From: Aliihoeflea sp052435735
GTDB lineage: Bacteria > Pseudomonadota > Alphaproteobacteria > Rhizobiales > Rhizobiaceae
NCBI GenBank assembly: GCA_052435735.1
Contig: JBQVNB010000002.1
Span: 62,001 to 126,000, forward strand
DNA length: 64,000 bases
Direction of reading: 5' to 3'
A program made the position numbers and the translations under genes. Under the pieces are notes generated by a model that did not search any database, had not been told where the DNA came from, and saw only the letters and a program-made list of their open reading frames with translations. This document shows positions 20,345-28,680 of this stretch, one piece after another; within the stretch, counting starts at the first letter, position 1, and each line of letters starts with the position of its first letter.

Positions 20345-21463
20345 TCAGACGCGCATCGGCATCAGGACGTAGAGCGTATCGGCATCCGATCCGTCCTGGA
20401 TGAGCGTCGGCGAGCCGGCATCTGCGAGCATGAACTGCGCCTCGCCGCCCGACAATTGCGCGGCGACGTCGAGAAGGTACTTGGCGTTGAAGCCGATCTC
20501 GATCGGGTCGGCGGCATAGTCGGCGGCGACTTCTTCCGTCGCGCTGCCCGAATCCGGATTGTTGACGGCGAGCGTCACCATGCCGTCTCCGATCGACAGC
20601 TTCACGGCGCGGCCGCGCTCGGACGAGACGGTCGAGACGCGGTCGACGGCCTGCGCGAAACTTTGACGGTCGATCAGCAGCTTCTTGTCGTTGCCGGTTG
20701 GGATGACGCGCTGGTAGTCGGGGAAGGTGCCGTCGATCAGCTTCGAGGTCAGCACGATGGAGCCGATCGTGAAGCGGATCTTGGTATCCGACAGCTCGAC
20801 GGAGACCTGGAGGTCGGGCTGGTCGACAAGCTTTTGCAGCTCCGACACCGTCTTGCGCGGGATGATGATGCCCGGCATGCCCTCGCAGCCCGAGGGCGCT
20901 TCTGTCTCGGCGCGTGCCAGGCGGTGGCCGTCGGTCGCGACCGAGCGCAGGCGAAGGCGCCCGTCCGCCTCGATGGCGTGGAGATAGATGCCATTGAGAT
21001 AGTAGCGCGTCTCCTCGGTCGAGATCGCGAACTGCGTCTTGTCGATCAGCCGCTTCAGCGCCTCTGCGGGCATCTGGAAGCGGTGGGTGAAGGAGCCGGC
21101 GGTCAGTTCCGGGAAATCCGACTGCGGCAGGCACTGGAGGCGGAAGGACGAGCGGCCGGAGACGACCGACATGGCATTGCCGCTCTCATCCAGCTTGAGC
21201 ATGACCTCCGACCCATCCGACAATTTGCGCACGATGTCGTAGAGGAGGTGGGCCGGAACGGTGGTCGCGCCGGCCTGTTCCACGCGGGCAGGCGTCGCCT
21301 CGGTCACTTCGAGGTCGAGGTCGGTCGCCTTCAGGGACAGGCTTTCGCCGTCGGCGCCGAGCAGCACGTTCGACAGGATCGGGATCGTGTTGCGCCGCTC
21401 GACCACCCGGTGAACATGGTTGAGCGACTTGAGGAGGTTCGACCGTTCGAGGATGACGCGCAT
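20345..21463 (-). CDS. dnaN: DNA polymerase III sliding clamp (beta subunit)
   Basis: The 372-residue protein is the ring-shaped clamp that tethers DNA polymerase III. Three clamp domains are visible (about residues 1-120, 128-245, 247-372), with the typical N-terminus MRVILERSNLLKSL and C-terminus LYVLMPMRV that forms part of the partner-binding cleft. TATAAT lies only five bases before the start codon and no Shine-Dalgarno sequence is present, which points to a leaderless transcript (listed separately). recF follows after 16 bases and dnaA precedes by 168 bases, all in the same direction. Confidence 0.97.
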   Translation of the reverse strand: MRVILERSNLLKSLNHVHRVVERRNTIPILSNVLLGADGESLSLKATDLDLEVTEATPARVEQAGATTVPAHLLYDIVRKLSDGSEVMLKLDESGNAMSVVSGRSSFRLQCLPQSDFPELTAGSFTHRFQMPAEALKRLIDKTQFAISTEETRYYLNGIYLHAIEADGRLRLRSVATDGHRLARAETEAPSGCEGMPGIIIPRKTVSELQKLVDQPDLQVSVELSDTKIRFTIGSIVLTSKLIDGTFPDYQRVIPTGNDKKLLIDRQSFAQAVDRVSTVSSERGRAVKLSIGDGMVTLAVNNPDSGSATEEVAADYAADPIEIGFNAKYLLDVAAQLSGGEAQFMLADAGSPTLIQDGSDADTLYVLMPMRV

Positions 21464-21468
21464 GACCG

Positions 21469-21496
21469 ATTATACTCGCGAAGGACTTGATGGCAG
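21469..21496 (-). promoter_or_regulatory. Putative dnaN promoter giving a leaderless mRNA
   Basis: On the minus strand TATAAT occupies 21474-21469, and CTGCCA at 21496-21491 stands 16 bases upstream as a four-of-six -35 match. The start codon begins at 21463, only six bases after the last T of the -10 box, so transcription should begin at or next to the ATG. No ribosome binding site is seen. The other bases between dnaN and dnaA show nothing further. Confidence 0.5.
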
Positions 21497-21631
21497 GGCT
21501 TCCTGGCGGCCGGAACGGCGCCGGAAACGGGTGGGCAGACTGACAGGAAATCCGGCGAAAACGCAAGTCCGGGCCGAAAATGGCGGCCCGGAACCCTGTC
21601 AAAAGCGTGGATAGTCTATGCCCGGCGCCGG

Positions 21632-23179
21632 TCAGGCCTGATCGGAGATCAGCCGCTTCAGAAGTTCGAGCTCCTGCGCCATTTTCGTGTCGCCCTCCGA
21701 TATTCCCTCGATCTTGCGCACAGCGTGCAGGACCGTCGTGTGATCGCGCCCGCCGAAGCGCCGGCCGATCTCCGGCAGCGAGCGCGGCGTCATGATCTTG
21801 GCGAGATACATGGCGATCTGGCGCGGCTTGACGATGGTGCGGGTGCGCCGGTTGGACAGAAGTTCCGTCTTCGACACGTTGTAGTGGCGCGCGACGATGC
21901 GCTGGATGTCCTCGATGCGCACGCGCTTGGGCTCGCCCGAGCGGTACATGTGGCCGAGCAGTTCGTCGATCCGGTCGACCGACAGTTGCGGCTCGAAGGA
22001 TTGGCGGAACAGAAGCTGGTTGAACGCGCCTTCGAGCTCACGGCCCGAGCCGGTCACGGTCTGGGCGACATGTTCCAGAATGCCGTCGGCGATCGCGATC
22101 GACGGATCTTCGGCGGAGGCGGAGGCAAGACGCTGCTGCAGCATGGAAAGCCGCATCGAGAAGTCCGGCGTCGCCATTTCGAGCGCGACGCCGCCATTGA
22201 GGCGCGAGCGCACGCGCGGCTCGAGCGATTCCAGCTCGGATGGCGGCCGGTCCGCGGCGACGACGACCTGGCGCGCGCTGTCGAGCAGCGTGTTGATGAG
22301 ATGGCAGAACTCGTGCTGGATCGACTTGCCCTGCAGGAACTGCATGTCGTCGATGATCAGAAGGTCGATGTCACGAAGCTGTTCCTTGAAGGTCAGCGCA
22401 TTGTTGTCGCGGATCGCGGTGGCGAAGCGCCACATGAAGTATTCGGCCGTGAGGTACACGACGCGCGACTGCGGACGGCGCTGCAGCGCCTCGGCCGCGA
22501 TCGCCTGAAGAAGGTGCGTCTTGCCGAGGCCGACCGAAGCATGGAGGAACAGCGGGTTGAAACGCACCGCGTTCGACGCGCTCTCGGCGACGGCACGCGC
22601 TGCGGCGAAAGCCACGCGGTTCGACGGGCCGTCGACGAAGGATGCGAAGGTGTAGCGGCTGTCGAGCGGCGAGCCGAGAACGGACTGGCGCTGCACGAAG
22701 GGCTCGTTGCCGTTCGAGCGGGCAGGCTGTCCGGCCGGGGCGCCCGTTCGGACCGGCATCTGCATGACGGTGGCGCTCGGGAGCGCACGGGCCTTCGTCG
22801 CCTGCGCATCTTCGTCTTCCAGGCCCTTGACCGGACGCGTGGCGCTGCGCACCACGATCTCGACCTTGAGCACGGACGGGTCCGACTGCTTCCACAATTC
22901 GCCAATCAGGTCGCGATAGTGCCCGTTGATCCACTGGCGCAGGAAGGCGGTCGGCACCGAGAGGCGCACGATGCCACGCGAGGCTTCGGCGACCTGCATC
23001 CGGCCGAACCAGCTCGAATAGACATCATTGCCAAGTCGCGCCTTCAACTGTGCGGTCACGCGTTCGAACGTCGCTCCGGCCCCCGCCGTGCTGTCGCCAT
23101 CCATCTGTTGTTGTCCCTCGATCTTGATCTTCGAAAAGGAGGTGCTTGCCCGCGCACCCGCTTCGACGCCGCTTTGCAT
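21632..23179 (-). CDS. dnaA: Chromosomal replication initiator DnaA
   Basis: DnaA binds DnaA boxes at oriC and melts the origin. From the ATG at 23179 the protein has 515 residues: domain I (about 26-110; FERVTAQLKARLG), a variable linker, the AAA+ domain with Walker A ASVGLGKTHLLQAI and Walker B LLIIDDMQFLQGK, and C-terminal domain IV with the DNA-binding signature GRDHTTVLHAVRKI. Alternative starts are 23104 (MDGDS, with GAGGGA nine bases upstream) and 23215; the open frame extends to 23428, but that part is low-complexity Arg-rich sequence unlike DnaA. dnaN and recF lie downstream in the same direction. Confidence 0.95.
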   Translation of the reverse strand: MQSGVEAGARASTSFSKIKIEGQQQMDGDSTAGAGATFERVTAQLKARLGNDVYSSWFGRMQVAEASRGIVRLSVPTAFLRQWINGHYRDLIGELWKQSDPSVLKVEIVVRSATRPVKGLEDEDAQATKARALPSATVMQMPVRTGAPAGQPARSNGNEPFVQRQSVLGSPLDSRYTFASFVDGPSNRVAFAAARAVAESASNAVRFNPLFLHASVGLGKTHLLQAIAAEALQRRPQSRVVYLTAEYFMWRFATAIRDNNALTFKEQLRDIDLLIIDDMQFLQGKSIQHEFCHLINTLLDSARQVVVAADRPPSELESLEPRVRSRLNGGVALEMATPDFSMRLSMLQQRLASASAEDPSIAIADGILEHVAQTVTGSGRELEGAFNQLLFRQSFEPQLSVDRIDELLGHMYRSGEPKRVRIEDIQRIVARHYNVSKTELLSNRRTRTIVKPRQIAMYLAKIMTPRSLPEIGRRFGGRDHTTVLHAVRKIEGISEGDTKMAQELELLKRLISDQA

Positions 23180-23926
23180 GATGAGTGTCCCTGTTGTGCG
23201 AGCGGCATGGCGCATCTCCTCGTCGAGACGCCTGCCGCTTCCTCGTTCGTTTCCGCTCGGTCCCGGTCGCTGCCGGGTCCATCGATCCTCGTGCTCGCGC
23301 GGCGTGCGATCGTCGCGCGCTTCGTCAGCCCCCCTCAGGGCAATAGTTGTCCGTCCGGCGCGGAGCCGGCGCGGCAGGGCCGTCGGACGCGACGGCGTTT
23401 CGATTTGCAATGTCTTGAAAGCGATCAAGCCGATAGCGTGCGCGGAATCGCTTCCACGTTGCCCGACATGCCGGATTTGGCTTAAATCCGCAGGTTTTCC
23501 CTGCCCCTCTCAACAGGAGGGACATTACAAAAGCCGGTGGCGGACAGGCAAGACCGGCGTAACGGATTCTTCATTTCTGCGGCCCCGTTCGCGCCCCCTG
23601 TCAGCCCTCCGACGTCTGTCGCCGGCGCATAAACCGTTTTGATTCAAAACCTTTTTGCCAGGCGAAGGATTTTGGTTGTGGGCTCCAAAAAATTTTCCGA
23701 ATCGCAGCTTGACTCACCGACCTCTTCGCGGGGTGAGGCCCTCATTTGAGCGGCTCCAAGACACCCCGTCTAATCTATTGATTTTCAACAGAAAAACATG
23801 ACGGCCCGATGCCTGTGCATAACGATGGGGAAGGATCGCGAATGCCGCTGATTCTTTCGTCGGCAAGTTGTTGCAATCGATGACATTTGCGTTCCCCAAG
23901 GGCAGGGGATGCCGGCGATCGGGCAC
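23180..23926. other. Gene-free region upstream of dnaA with DnaA-box-like sites
   Basis: About 750 bases carry no credible gene. The half away from dnaA (about 23620-23830) is more AT-rich than its surroundings. It contains TGTGCATAA at 23814-23822, an exact DnaA box (TTWTNCACA) on the minus strand, and TTTTCAACA at 23782-23790, a one-mismatch box on the plus strand. A perfect palindrome lies at 23636-23650. The region should include the dnaA promoter and could allow DnaA autoregulation. Two sites are too few to call an origin. A 70-codon open frame at 23714-23926 on the minus strand has no recognisable features. Confidence 0.55.
23636..23650. promoter_or_regulatory. 15-bp perfect palindrome upstream of dnaA
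   Basis: GTTTTGA and TCAAAAC flank a single central T. The site is AT-rich in a GC-rich region and is followed by CTTTTTG on the plus strand. It could be a protein-binding operator for dnaA control; the one-base centre is too small for a hairpin loop unless the inner pairs open. Confidence 0.35.
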
Positions 23927-23956
23927 AAAAAAACCCGGCTCGAGGCCGGGTTTTTC
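23927..23956. terminator. Terminator downstream of rpsT
   Basis: ACCCGGC and GCCGGGT arms (23933-23939 and 23945-23951) with a five-base loop are flanked by A residues on one side and T residues on the other, so the hairpin can work in both directions. It lies about 25 bases beyond the rpsT stop on the minus strand and separates rpsT from the dnaA region. Confidence 0.88.
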
Positions 23957-23977
23957 TGAATGCAGATCGCTGTCGGT

Positions 23978-24244
23978 TCAGGCTTCGAGAGCCTTCACGC
24001 GGTTGGCGAGGCGCGAGACCTTGCGCGAGGCGGTGTTCTTGTGGAACACGCCCTTGGATGCGGCGCGCATCAGTTCCGGCTGGGCGGCGCGGAAGGCTTC
24101 CTGCGCGGCGGTCTTGTCGCCGGACAGAAGAGCTTCCTCGACCTTGCGCAGGAAGGTGCGAACACGCGAGCGGCGGTTCTTGTTAACAGCCGTGCGGGCA
24201 GCGATCTTGCGCGTTGCCTTTTTGGCCGAAGACGTATTGGCCAT
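23978..24244 (-). CDS. rpsT: 30S ribosomal protein S20
   Basis: S20 is a small, very basic primary binder of 16S rRNA. The 88-residue product begins MANTSSAKKATRKI and contains NKNRRSRVRTFLRKVEEAL and HKNTASRKVSRLANRVKAL, all family hallmarks, and its length is typical. The start at 24244 follows GAGAGG; a reading from 24310 adds unrelated residues. It ends at a strong terminator. The position between an enoyl-CoA hydratase gene and dnaA is a conserved rhizobial order. Confidence 0.97.
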   Translation of the reverse strand: MANTSSAKKATRKIAARTAVNKNRRSRVRTFLRKVEEALLSGDKTAAQEAFRAAQPELMRAASKGVFHKNTASRKVSRLANRVKALEA

Positions 24245-24387
24245 CGAATGCCTCTCTTCAGTTCTTTTGCGTGGACGCGCCGAACGAGCAGAAGCCGGGC
24301 GCAAAAACAATTGGGGCAGCCCGCAAGCTGCCTCAGTCGTGGGGGCTTATAGTCGAACATCCCCCCATGCGTCAACGCCTAACCGGC

Positions 24388-25161
24388 CTATCGATTGCGG
24401 AAATTCGCCGATCGCTTTTCGGAGAAGGCGGCCATGCCCTCCTTCTGGTCGTCGAGCGAGAACATGGCGTGGAAGACGCGGCGTTCGAAACGCAGGCCTT
24501 CGCCCAGAAACGTCTCGTAGGACCGATTGACCGCTTCCTTGGTCATCATCACGGCGGGCAGCGAGAATTCGGCGATCTTGGATGCGGCCTTGATGGCCTC
24601 CTCGATCAGTTCGCCTGCCGGCACGACGCGGGAAACGAGGCCGGCGCGCTCGGCCTCGGCAGCGTCCATCATCCGGCCGGTGAGGCACATGTCCATTGCC
24701 TTGGACTTGCCGACGAAGCGGGTGAGGCGCTGCGAGCCGCCCATGCCGGGCATGACGCCGAGCGTGATCTCGGGCTGGCCGAATTTGGCATTGTCGCCGG
24801 CGATGATGAAGTCGCACATCATGGCGAGTTCGCTGCCGCCGCCCAGCGCATAGCCGGAAACGGCCGCGATGATCGGCTTGCGGATACGGGTGAACGCATC
24901 CCAGCCGGAAAAGAAGTCCTCCATATACATGTCGATATAGGACTTCGAGTGCATCTCCTTGATGTCCGCGCCTGCCGCGAACGCCTTTTCGGAGCCGGTC
25001 AGCACGATCGCGCCGATCTTGGGATCGGCCTCGAACGCCTCGGCTGCGGCGACCACGTCCTTGAGCACTTCGGAGTTCAGCGCGTTGAGCGCCTTGGGGC
25101 GGTTCAGCGTGATGAGACCGACGCGGCCGCGGGTTTCGACGAGAATGGTTTCGTAGGCCAA
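24388..25161 (-). CDS. Enoyl-CoA hydratase (crotonase family)
   Basis: The 257-residue protein has the crotonase fold with both catalytic glutamates in place: GYALGGGSELAM and PEITLGVMPGMGGSQRL. The oxyanion-hole motif KAFAAGADIKEM is also present. It probably hydrates short-chain enoyl-CoA in beta-oxidation. The start is TTG at 25161, chosen because AGGAGG stands six bases upstream and because family members begin at this point; no ATG gives a sensible N-terminus. mutM ends 43 bases upstream in the same direction. Confidence 0.92.
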   Translation of the reverse strand: MAYETILVETRGRVGLITLNRPKALNALNSEVLKDVVAAAEAFEADPKIGAIVLTGSEKAFAAGADIKEMHSKSYIDMYMEDFFSGWDAFTRIRKPIIAAVSGYALGGGSELAMMCDFIIAGDNAKFGQPEITLGVMPGMGGSQRLTRFVGKSKAMDMCLTGRMMDAAEAERAGLVSRVVPAGELIEEAIKAASKIAEFSLPAVMMTKEAVNRSYETFLGEGLRFERRVFHAMFSLDDQKEGMAAFSEKRSANFRNR

Positions 25162-25204
25162 GTTTTCCTCCTGAACGCCGACAATTCGAATGGCTATGGG
25201 ATAG

Positions 25205-26077
25205 CTAACGCTGGCAGGCGGAGCAATAGAAGGTGGAGCGGCCCGACTGCACAACCCTTTTGACGATTCCTCCGCATCCCTCGCGCCGGCAGGCCTCGCC
25301 CTCGCGGTCGTAGACGCTGAAGGAGTGCTGGAAATAGCCGAGCGAGCCATCGGTCAACTGGTGGTCGCGAAGGGTCGAGCCGCCGGCGGCGATCGCGTCA
25401 GCGATGACGGCGCGAATGGCGTCCGCCAAGCGCGCGGCGCGCTGGCCCGACACCGTCCCGGCGAGCCGCTTCGGCGACAGACCGGCTCGCCAGAGCGCCT
25501 CGCAGACATAGATGTTGCCGAGCCCGGCGATCAGCTTCTGGTCGAGAAGCGCGGCCTTGAGCGGCGCGCGACGACCGGCGAGGAGCGCAGCCAGCACCGC
25601 GCCGTCGAGGGCGTTTCCGGTGGGTTCGATCCCGAGTGAGGCGAGAAAGGGATGTGCGTCGAGACTGCCGGCCTCGGCGAAGACCATGAAGCCGAAGCGG
25701 CGCGGGTCGTTGTAGACGACGCGATGCGTCCTGCCGTCTCGTTCCAGGTGAAGGACGACATGATCGTGCGCAGCGAGCTTGGAGCGTTCGTGGTGAAAGT
25801 CGCCCGGCATCTCCTCGCTCGTGCCGTCATGGATGCGGAACGAGCCCGACATGCCCAGATGCGCGATCAGCACCGGATCGGTGTCGAGATGGATGACGAG
25901 AAACTTCGCCCGCCGCCCGACGGAGACGATGCGCCGGCCCTGAAGCCGTGCTGCGAAGTCGTGCGGAAAGGGGAAGCGCAAATCCGGTCGGCGCTGCTCG
26001 ACCGCGACGATGGTCGCCTCCTCCATGATGGGGGCAAGGCCGCGCCGGACGGTCTCGACTTCGGGCAGCTCAGGCAT
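25205..26077 (-). CDS. mutM: Formamidopyrimidine-DNA glycosylase MutM (Fpg)
   Basis: MutM removes 8-oxoguanine and formamidopyrimidines and nicks the strand at the abasic site. The 290-residue protein begins MPELPEVETVRRGL, where Pro2 (after Met removal) and Glu3 are the catalytic residues. The helix-two-turn-helix motif GLGNIYVCEALW and the C-terminal zinc finger (Cys in CRREGCG and FYCSACQR) are intact. The start at 26077 is fixed by the need for Pro2. The first codons overlap the end of deoB by eight bases, so the two are translationally coupled. Confidence 0.96.
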   Translation of the reverse strand: MPELPEVETVRRGLAPIMEEATIVAVEQRRPDLRFPFPHDFAARLQGRRIVSVGRRAKFLVIHLDTDPVLIAHLGMSGSFRIHDGTSEEMPGDFHHERSKLAAHDHVVLHLERDGRTHRVVYNDPRRFGFMVFAEAGSLDAHPFLASLGIEPTGNALDGAVLAALLAGRRAPLKAALLDQKLIAGLGNIYVCEALWRAGLSPKRLAGTVSGQRAARLADAIRAVIADAIAAGGSTLRDHQLTDGSLGYFQHSFSVYDREGEACRREGCGGIVKRVVQSGRSTFYCSACQR

Positions 26078-27299
26078 TGGCGGCGATGTCGCCGTAGAAG
26101 GACCGGCCGTGCGCTCCGGGCGCAAGGCGCAGATGCTCCGCGATCGTCTCGCCGATATCGGCGAAGCTTTTGCGAACGCCGACGGAGCCGGTGCCGAGCC
26201 CCGGCCCAGTGCCTATGACGGGAACCTGCTCGCGCGTGTGGTCGGTGCCCCGGAAGGTCGGGTCGCAGCCATGATCGGCAGTGAGGATCAGGAGGTCGCC
26301 GGAGCGGAGCCGTTCGAGTGCCTCGGGCAGCCGGCGGTCGAAAGCCTCGAGCGCCGCTGCGTAGCCGGCTACATCGCGCTGGTGGCCGAACAGCGTATCG
26401 AAATCGACGAAATTGGCGAAGACGAGATCGCCATCCTGCGCATCGGCCATCGCCTCGAGCGCACGGTCGAACATCGCCATGTTGTCCGGCGCCTTGCGCA
26501 GATGCGAAATGCCGCGATGGGCGAAGATGTCGCCGATCTTGCCGACCGCGAGCGAGCGCCCGCCGCCCGCGATCACGCGGTCCATCAGCGTCGGCTCGGG
26601 GGGCGGCACGGCATAGTCGCGGCGGTTGGCCGTCCGCTTGAACGTCGCGGCCGTCTCGCCGACGAAAGGTCGGGCGATGACCCGGCCGATATTGAGCGGA
26701 TCGAGAAGACGCCGCACGGTCTCGCAGAGCGCGTAGAGCCGGTCGAGCCCGAAATGGGTCTCGTGCGCGGCGATCTGGAAGACGCTGTCGGCCGAGGTGT
26801 AGCAGATCGGCTTGCCGGTGCGGATATGCTCTTCGCCATGGCGCGCGATTATGTCGGTGCCCGAGGCGTGGCAATTGCCGAGGATGCCCGGAACCTTACT
26901 CTCGGCGATGACCGCGGCGACGAGTTCGTCGGAAAAGGCCGGGCCTTCCTCGGGGAAGTAGCCCCAGTCGAACGCGACGGGAACGCCCGTCATCTCCCAA
27001 TGGCCGGACGGCGTGTCCTTGCCGCTCGAAACCTCCTGCGCCGAGCCGAAGAAGCCCGACACCTGCGTCGCGGCCTGATTGCGGCCCGCGGCGAGGTCGG
27101 CCGCATGGAACAGACCGAGCCGTGTCAGGTGCGGCAGATCGAGCGGCCCCTCGCGCAGGCCCGGCCTGTCGGCCTCGCCGCGCGCGCAGCGTTCCGCGAT
27201 ATGGCCGAGCGTATCGGAGCCGGCATCACCGAACTTGTCGGCATCCGGCGCATGGCCGATGCCGAAGGAATCCAGCACGAAGAGGAAGGCGCGCCGCAT
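26070..27299 (-). CDS. deoB: Phosphopentomutase DeoB
   Basis: DeoB interconverts (deoxy)ribose-1-phosphate and -5-phosphate in nucleoside salvage. The 409-residue protein belongs to the alkaline phosphatase superfamily and shows the metal ligands in VLDSFGIG near the N-terminus, the phospho-acceptor region SGKDTPSGHWEMTG, FDTLFGHQRD, and TADHGCDPTFRGTDHTRE. Length is as expected. No other nucleoside salvage gene is next to it; instead it overlaps mutM by eight bases, which is probably only a transcriptional arrangement. Confidence 0.95.
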   Translation of the reverse strand: MRRAFLFVLDSFGIGHAPDADKFGDAGSDTLGHIAERCARGEADRPGLREGPLDLPHLTRLGLFHAADLAAGRNQAATQVSGFFGSAQEVSSGKDTPSGHWEMTGVPVAFDWGYFPEEGPAFSDELVAAVIAESKVPGILGNCHASGTDIIARHGEEHIRTGKPICYTSADSVFQIAAHETHFGLDRLYALCETVRRLLDPLNIGRVIARPFVGETAATFKRTANRRDYAVPPPEPTLMDRVIAGGGRSLAVGKIGDIFAHRGISHLRKAPDNMAMFDRALEAMADAQDGDLVFANFVDFDTLFGHQRDVAGYAAALEAFDRRLPEALERLRSGDLLILTADHGCDPTFRGTDHTREQVPVIGTGPGLGTGSVGVRKSFADIGETIAEHLRLAPGAHGRSFYGDIAANA

Positions 27300-27379
27300 C
27301 TATCGATCCTTCTGTCGGACGTTTCGCGACAGATAGGCCGATGCCGCCACCGTTGCAATTCATCTCGGCCGGCGCCTGA

Positions 27380-28000
27380 TCAGCAATTGTCGCAGGCTAC
27401 TTTGAGCGACATGCGCGGGCGCAGATAATACTGCTCGCTCATGTTCAGAGTGCTGAAGGCCGATGCCAGCCCGAGCGCGGTCTTCTGTTCGGCCGTCCAC
27501 GCAATGACGGGCTTGTAGCCAAGCTGTGTCGTCACCCGCACGAGGTGGGTGTCGCCGACGCGCAACTGCTCGGGAACCAGCGTTTCGGTATTCTTGGCCA
27601 CCGCCTCGGACTTGTTGGCGCCCTCGATCTTGCGCGACCAGCGGACAAATGCCTTCGGATTGGCATTGCCGGCCTCGACCTCGATATGCTCGATGATAAT
27701 CGTCGGGCGCGAGCGTCCATAGGGCTGGATGATGGCCGCGCCGATGTCGAGAATGTTGTCGAGATCCGTTGTTCCCACCTTTGGCTGCTGGGCGACCAGA
27801 TCACCCACCATGGACGCGATCCGGCCCACCTTCTTGTTGGTCTCGATGGCCTGCGAGACCTCCATGGTCATGAAGTAGAGGACCAGCAGGATCGGGGCGA
27901 TGAAGGCGAATTCGATGGCGGCCGCGCCGCGGCGGTCGGTTCGGAAGCGTCTGGCGGAATTACCCAAGGCCTGCATCATCGGCTTCGCCTCACTCCGCAT
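27380..28000 (-). CDS. TadE-like pseudopilin (second of pair)
   Basis: The 206-residue protein has a short basic N-terminus, the TadE/TadG signature RRGAAAIEFAFIAPILLVLYF (one hydrophobic helix, about residues 24-47, with the Glu at the prepilin +5-like position), and a periplasmic domain of about 155 residues with a C-terminal Cys pair CDNC. Such proteins are minor pseudopilins processed by the CpaA-type peptidase and needed for Tad pilus assembly. It overlaps the preceding tadE-like gene by 11 bases. An alternative start is the ATG pair eight codons in. Confidence 0.85.
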   Translation of the reverse strand: MRSEAKPMMQALGNSARRFRTDRRGAAAIEFAFIAPILLVLYFMTMEVSQAIETNKKVGRIASMVGDLVAQQPKVGTTDLDNILDIGAAIIQPYGRSRPTIIIEHIEVEAGNANPKAFVRWSRKIEGANKSEAVAKNTETLVPEQLRVGDTHLVRVTTQLGYKPVIAWTAEQKTALGLASAFSTLNMSEQYYLRPRMSLKVACDNC

Positions 28001-28571
28001 AGGGTTCGTTCTGCCACGTCACCGAGGCGAAATGGAGAACCTTCCCGCCATTGATGGTCGACATGGACAGGCGCATCATGTCGGTGATGATCGGCCAGCG
28101 GTAATAGACGCGCAGCACGTTCTTCGACGTCGCGCCGCCCGAGTTAGCACCGAAGCCGGTGTCGTCGAGATCGCCATTGCTGTAGGGCGTGCGCAAGGCC
28201 GCCGCTTGGGCAAAGGTGGTGAATGTCTGCAGATCGACGGCCAGGCCGGGGCAGCCCGCGGAGACGAGAATCTCCATCCGCTCGCATATCCGGTCGCGAA
28301 GCTGGTCATGCGTGAGTTGATTGGGTGCCGGCCCCGCACCAGCCCGCAATTGCCCGGTGCGGTAGAGCCGCGCGACGTCATCCGTCGCGTTGGTCATCAC
28401 TTGCTGCGCCGCAAAGGAAATGCAGCTTTCCAGGATGGCGAAGACGAGAAGGGCGAAAGGGATGACGAGGATCGAGAACTCGATCGCGGTGCTGCCGTCG
28501 CGTTGCCGGGCAAATGCGCGCAGCAGCCCCTTGCGGCCGGCGCGCGTCTTGACGGAGGCATGTGTCGTCAT
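27990..28571 (-). CDS. TadE-like pseudopilin (first of pair)
   Basis: The 193-residue protein has an Arg-rich N-terminus, the pseudopilin motif RDGSTAIEFSILVIPFALLVFAIL (about residues 24-47) and a periplasmic domain with several Cys. It is a TadE/TadF-type minor pilin, probably cleaved before the Ile-Glu-Phe motif region by the prepilin peptidase encoded at 29271. It is the first gene of a two-gene unit facing away from the main cpa/tad operon. A near-CtrA motif lies about 95 bases upstream. Confidence 0.85.
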   Translation of the reverse strand: MTTHASVKTRAGRKGLLRAFARQRDGSTAIEFSILVIPFALLVFAILESCISFAAQQVMTNATDDVARLYRTGQLRAGAGPAPNQLTHDQLRDRICERMEILVSAGCPGLAVDLQTFTTFAQAAALRTPYSNGDLDDTGFGANSGGATSKNVLRVYYRWPIITDMMRLSMSTINGGKVLHFASVTWQNEPYAE

Positions 28572-28665
28572 TCTTCAGGGTCCCGCCTGTTCAACTCCAC
28601 GATCGAGGCTATCGCACGCGCGTTGAATTGAGGTTGTGGCGGTCGCTAGGATGCGCTGGAAAGAA

Positions 28666-28680
28666 TTAACGTCGCGTTCA
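28666..28680. promoter_or_regulatory. Near-consensus CtrA-type site upstream of the TadE pair
   Basis: TTAA, seven bases, then TTCA resembles the alphaproteobacterial CtrA site TTAA-N7-TTAA with one mismatch. It lies between the tadE-like genes and the short CpaC-N-domain gene. CtrA controls Tad pilin genes in Caulobacter; the match alone is weak. Confidence 0.25.

Noticed and set aside
23179..23428. Upstream extension of dnaA
   Set aside because: The extra 83 codons are Arg/Pro/Gly-rich and unlike any DnaA N-terminus; starts at 23179 or 23104 have ribosome binding sites.
23714..23926. 70-codon open frame in the dnaA upstream region
   Set aside because: No ribosome binding site, no recognisable motif, and it overlaps the DnaA-box-like sites; more likely chance.
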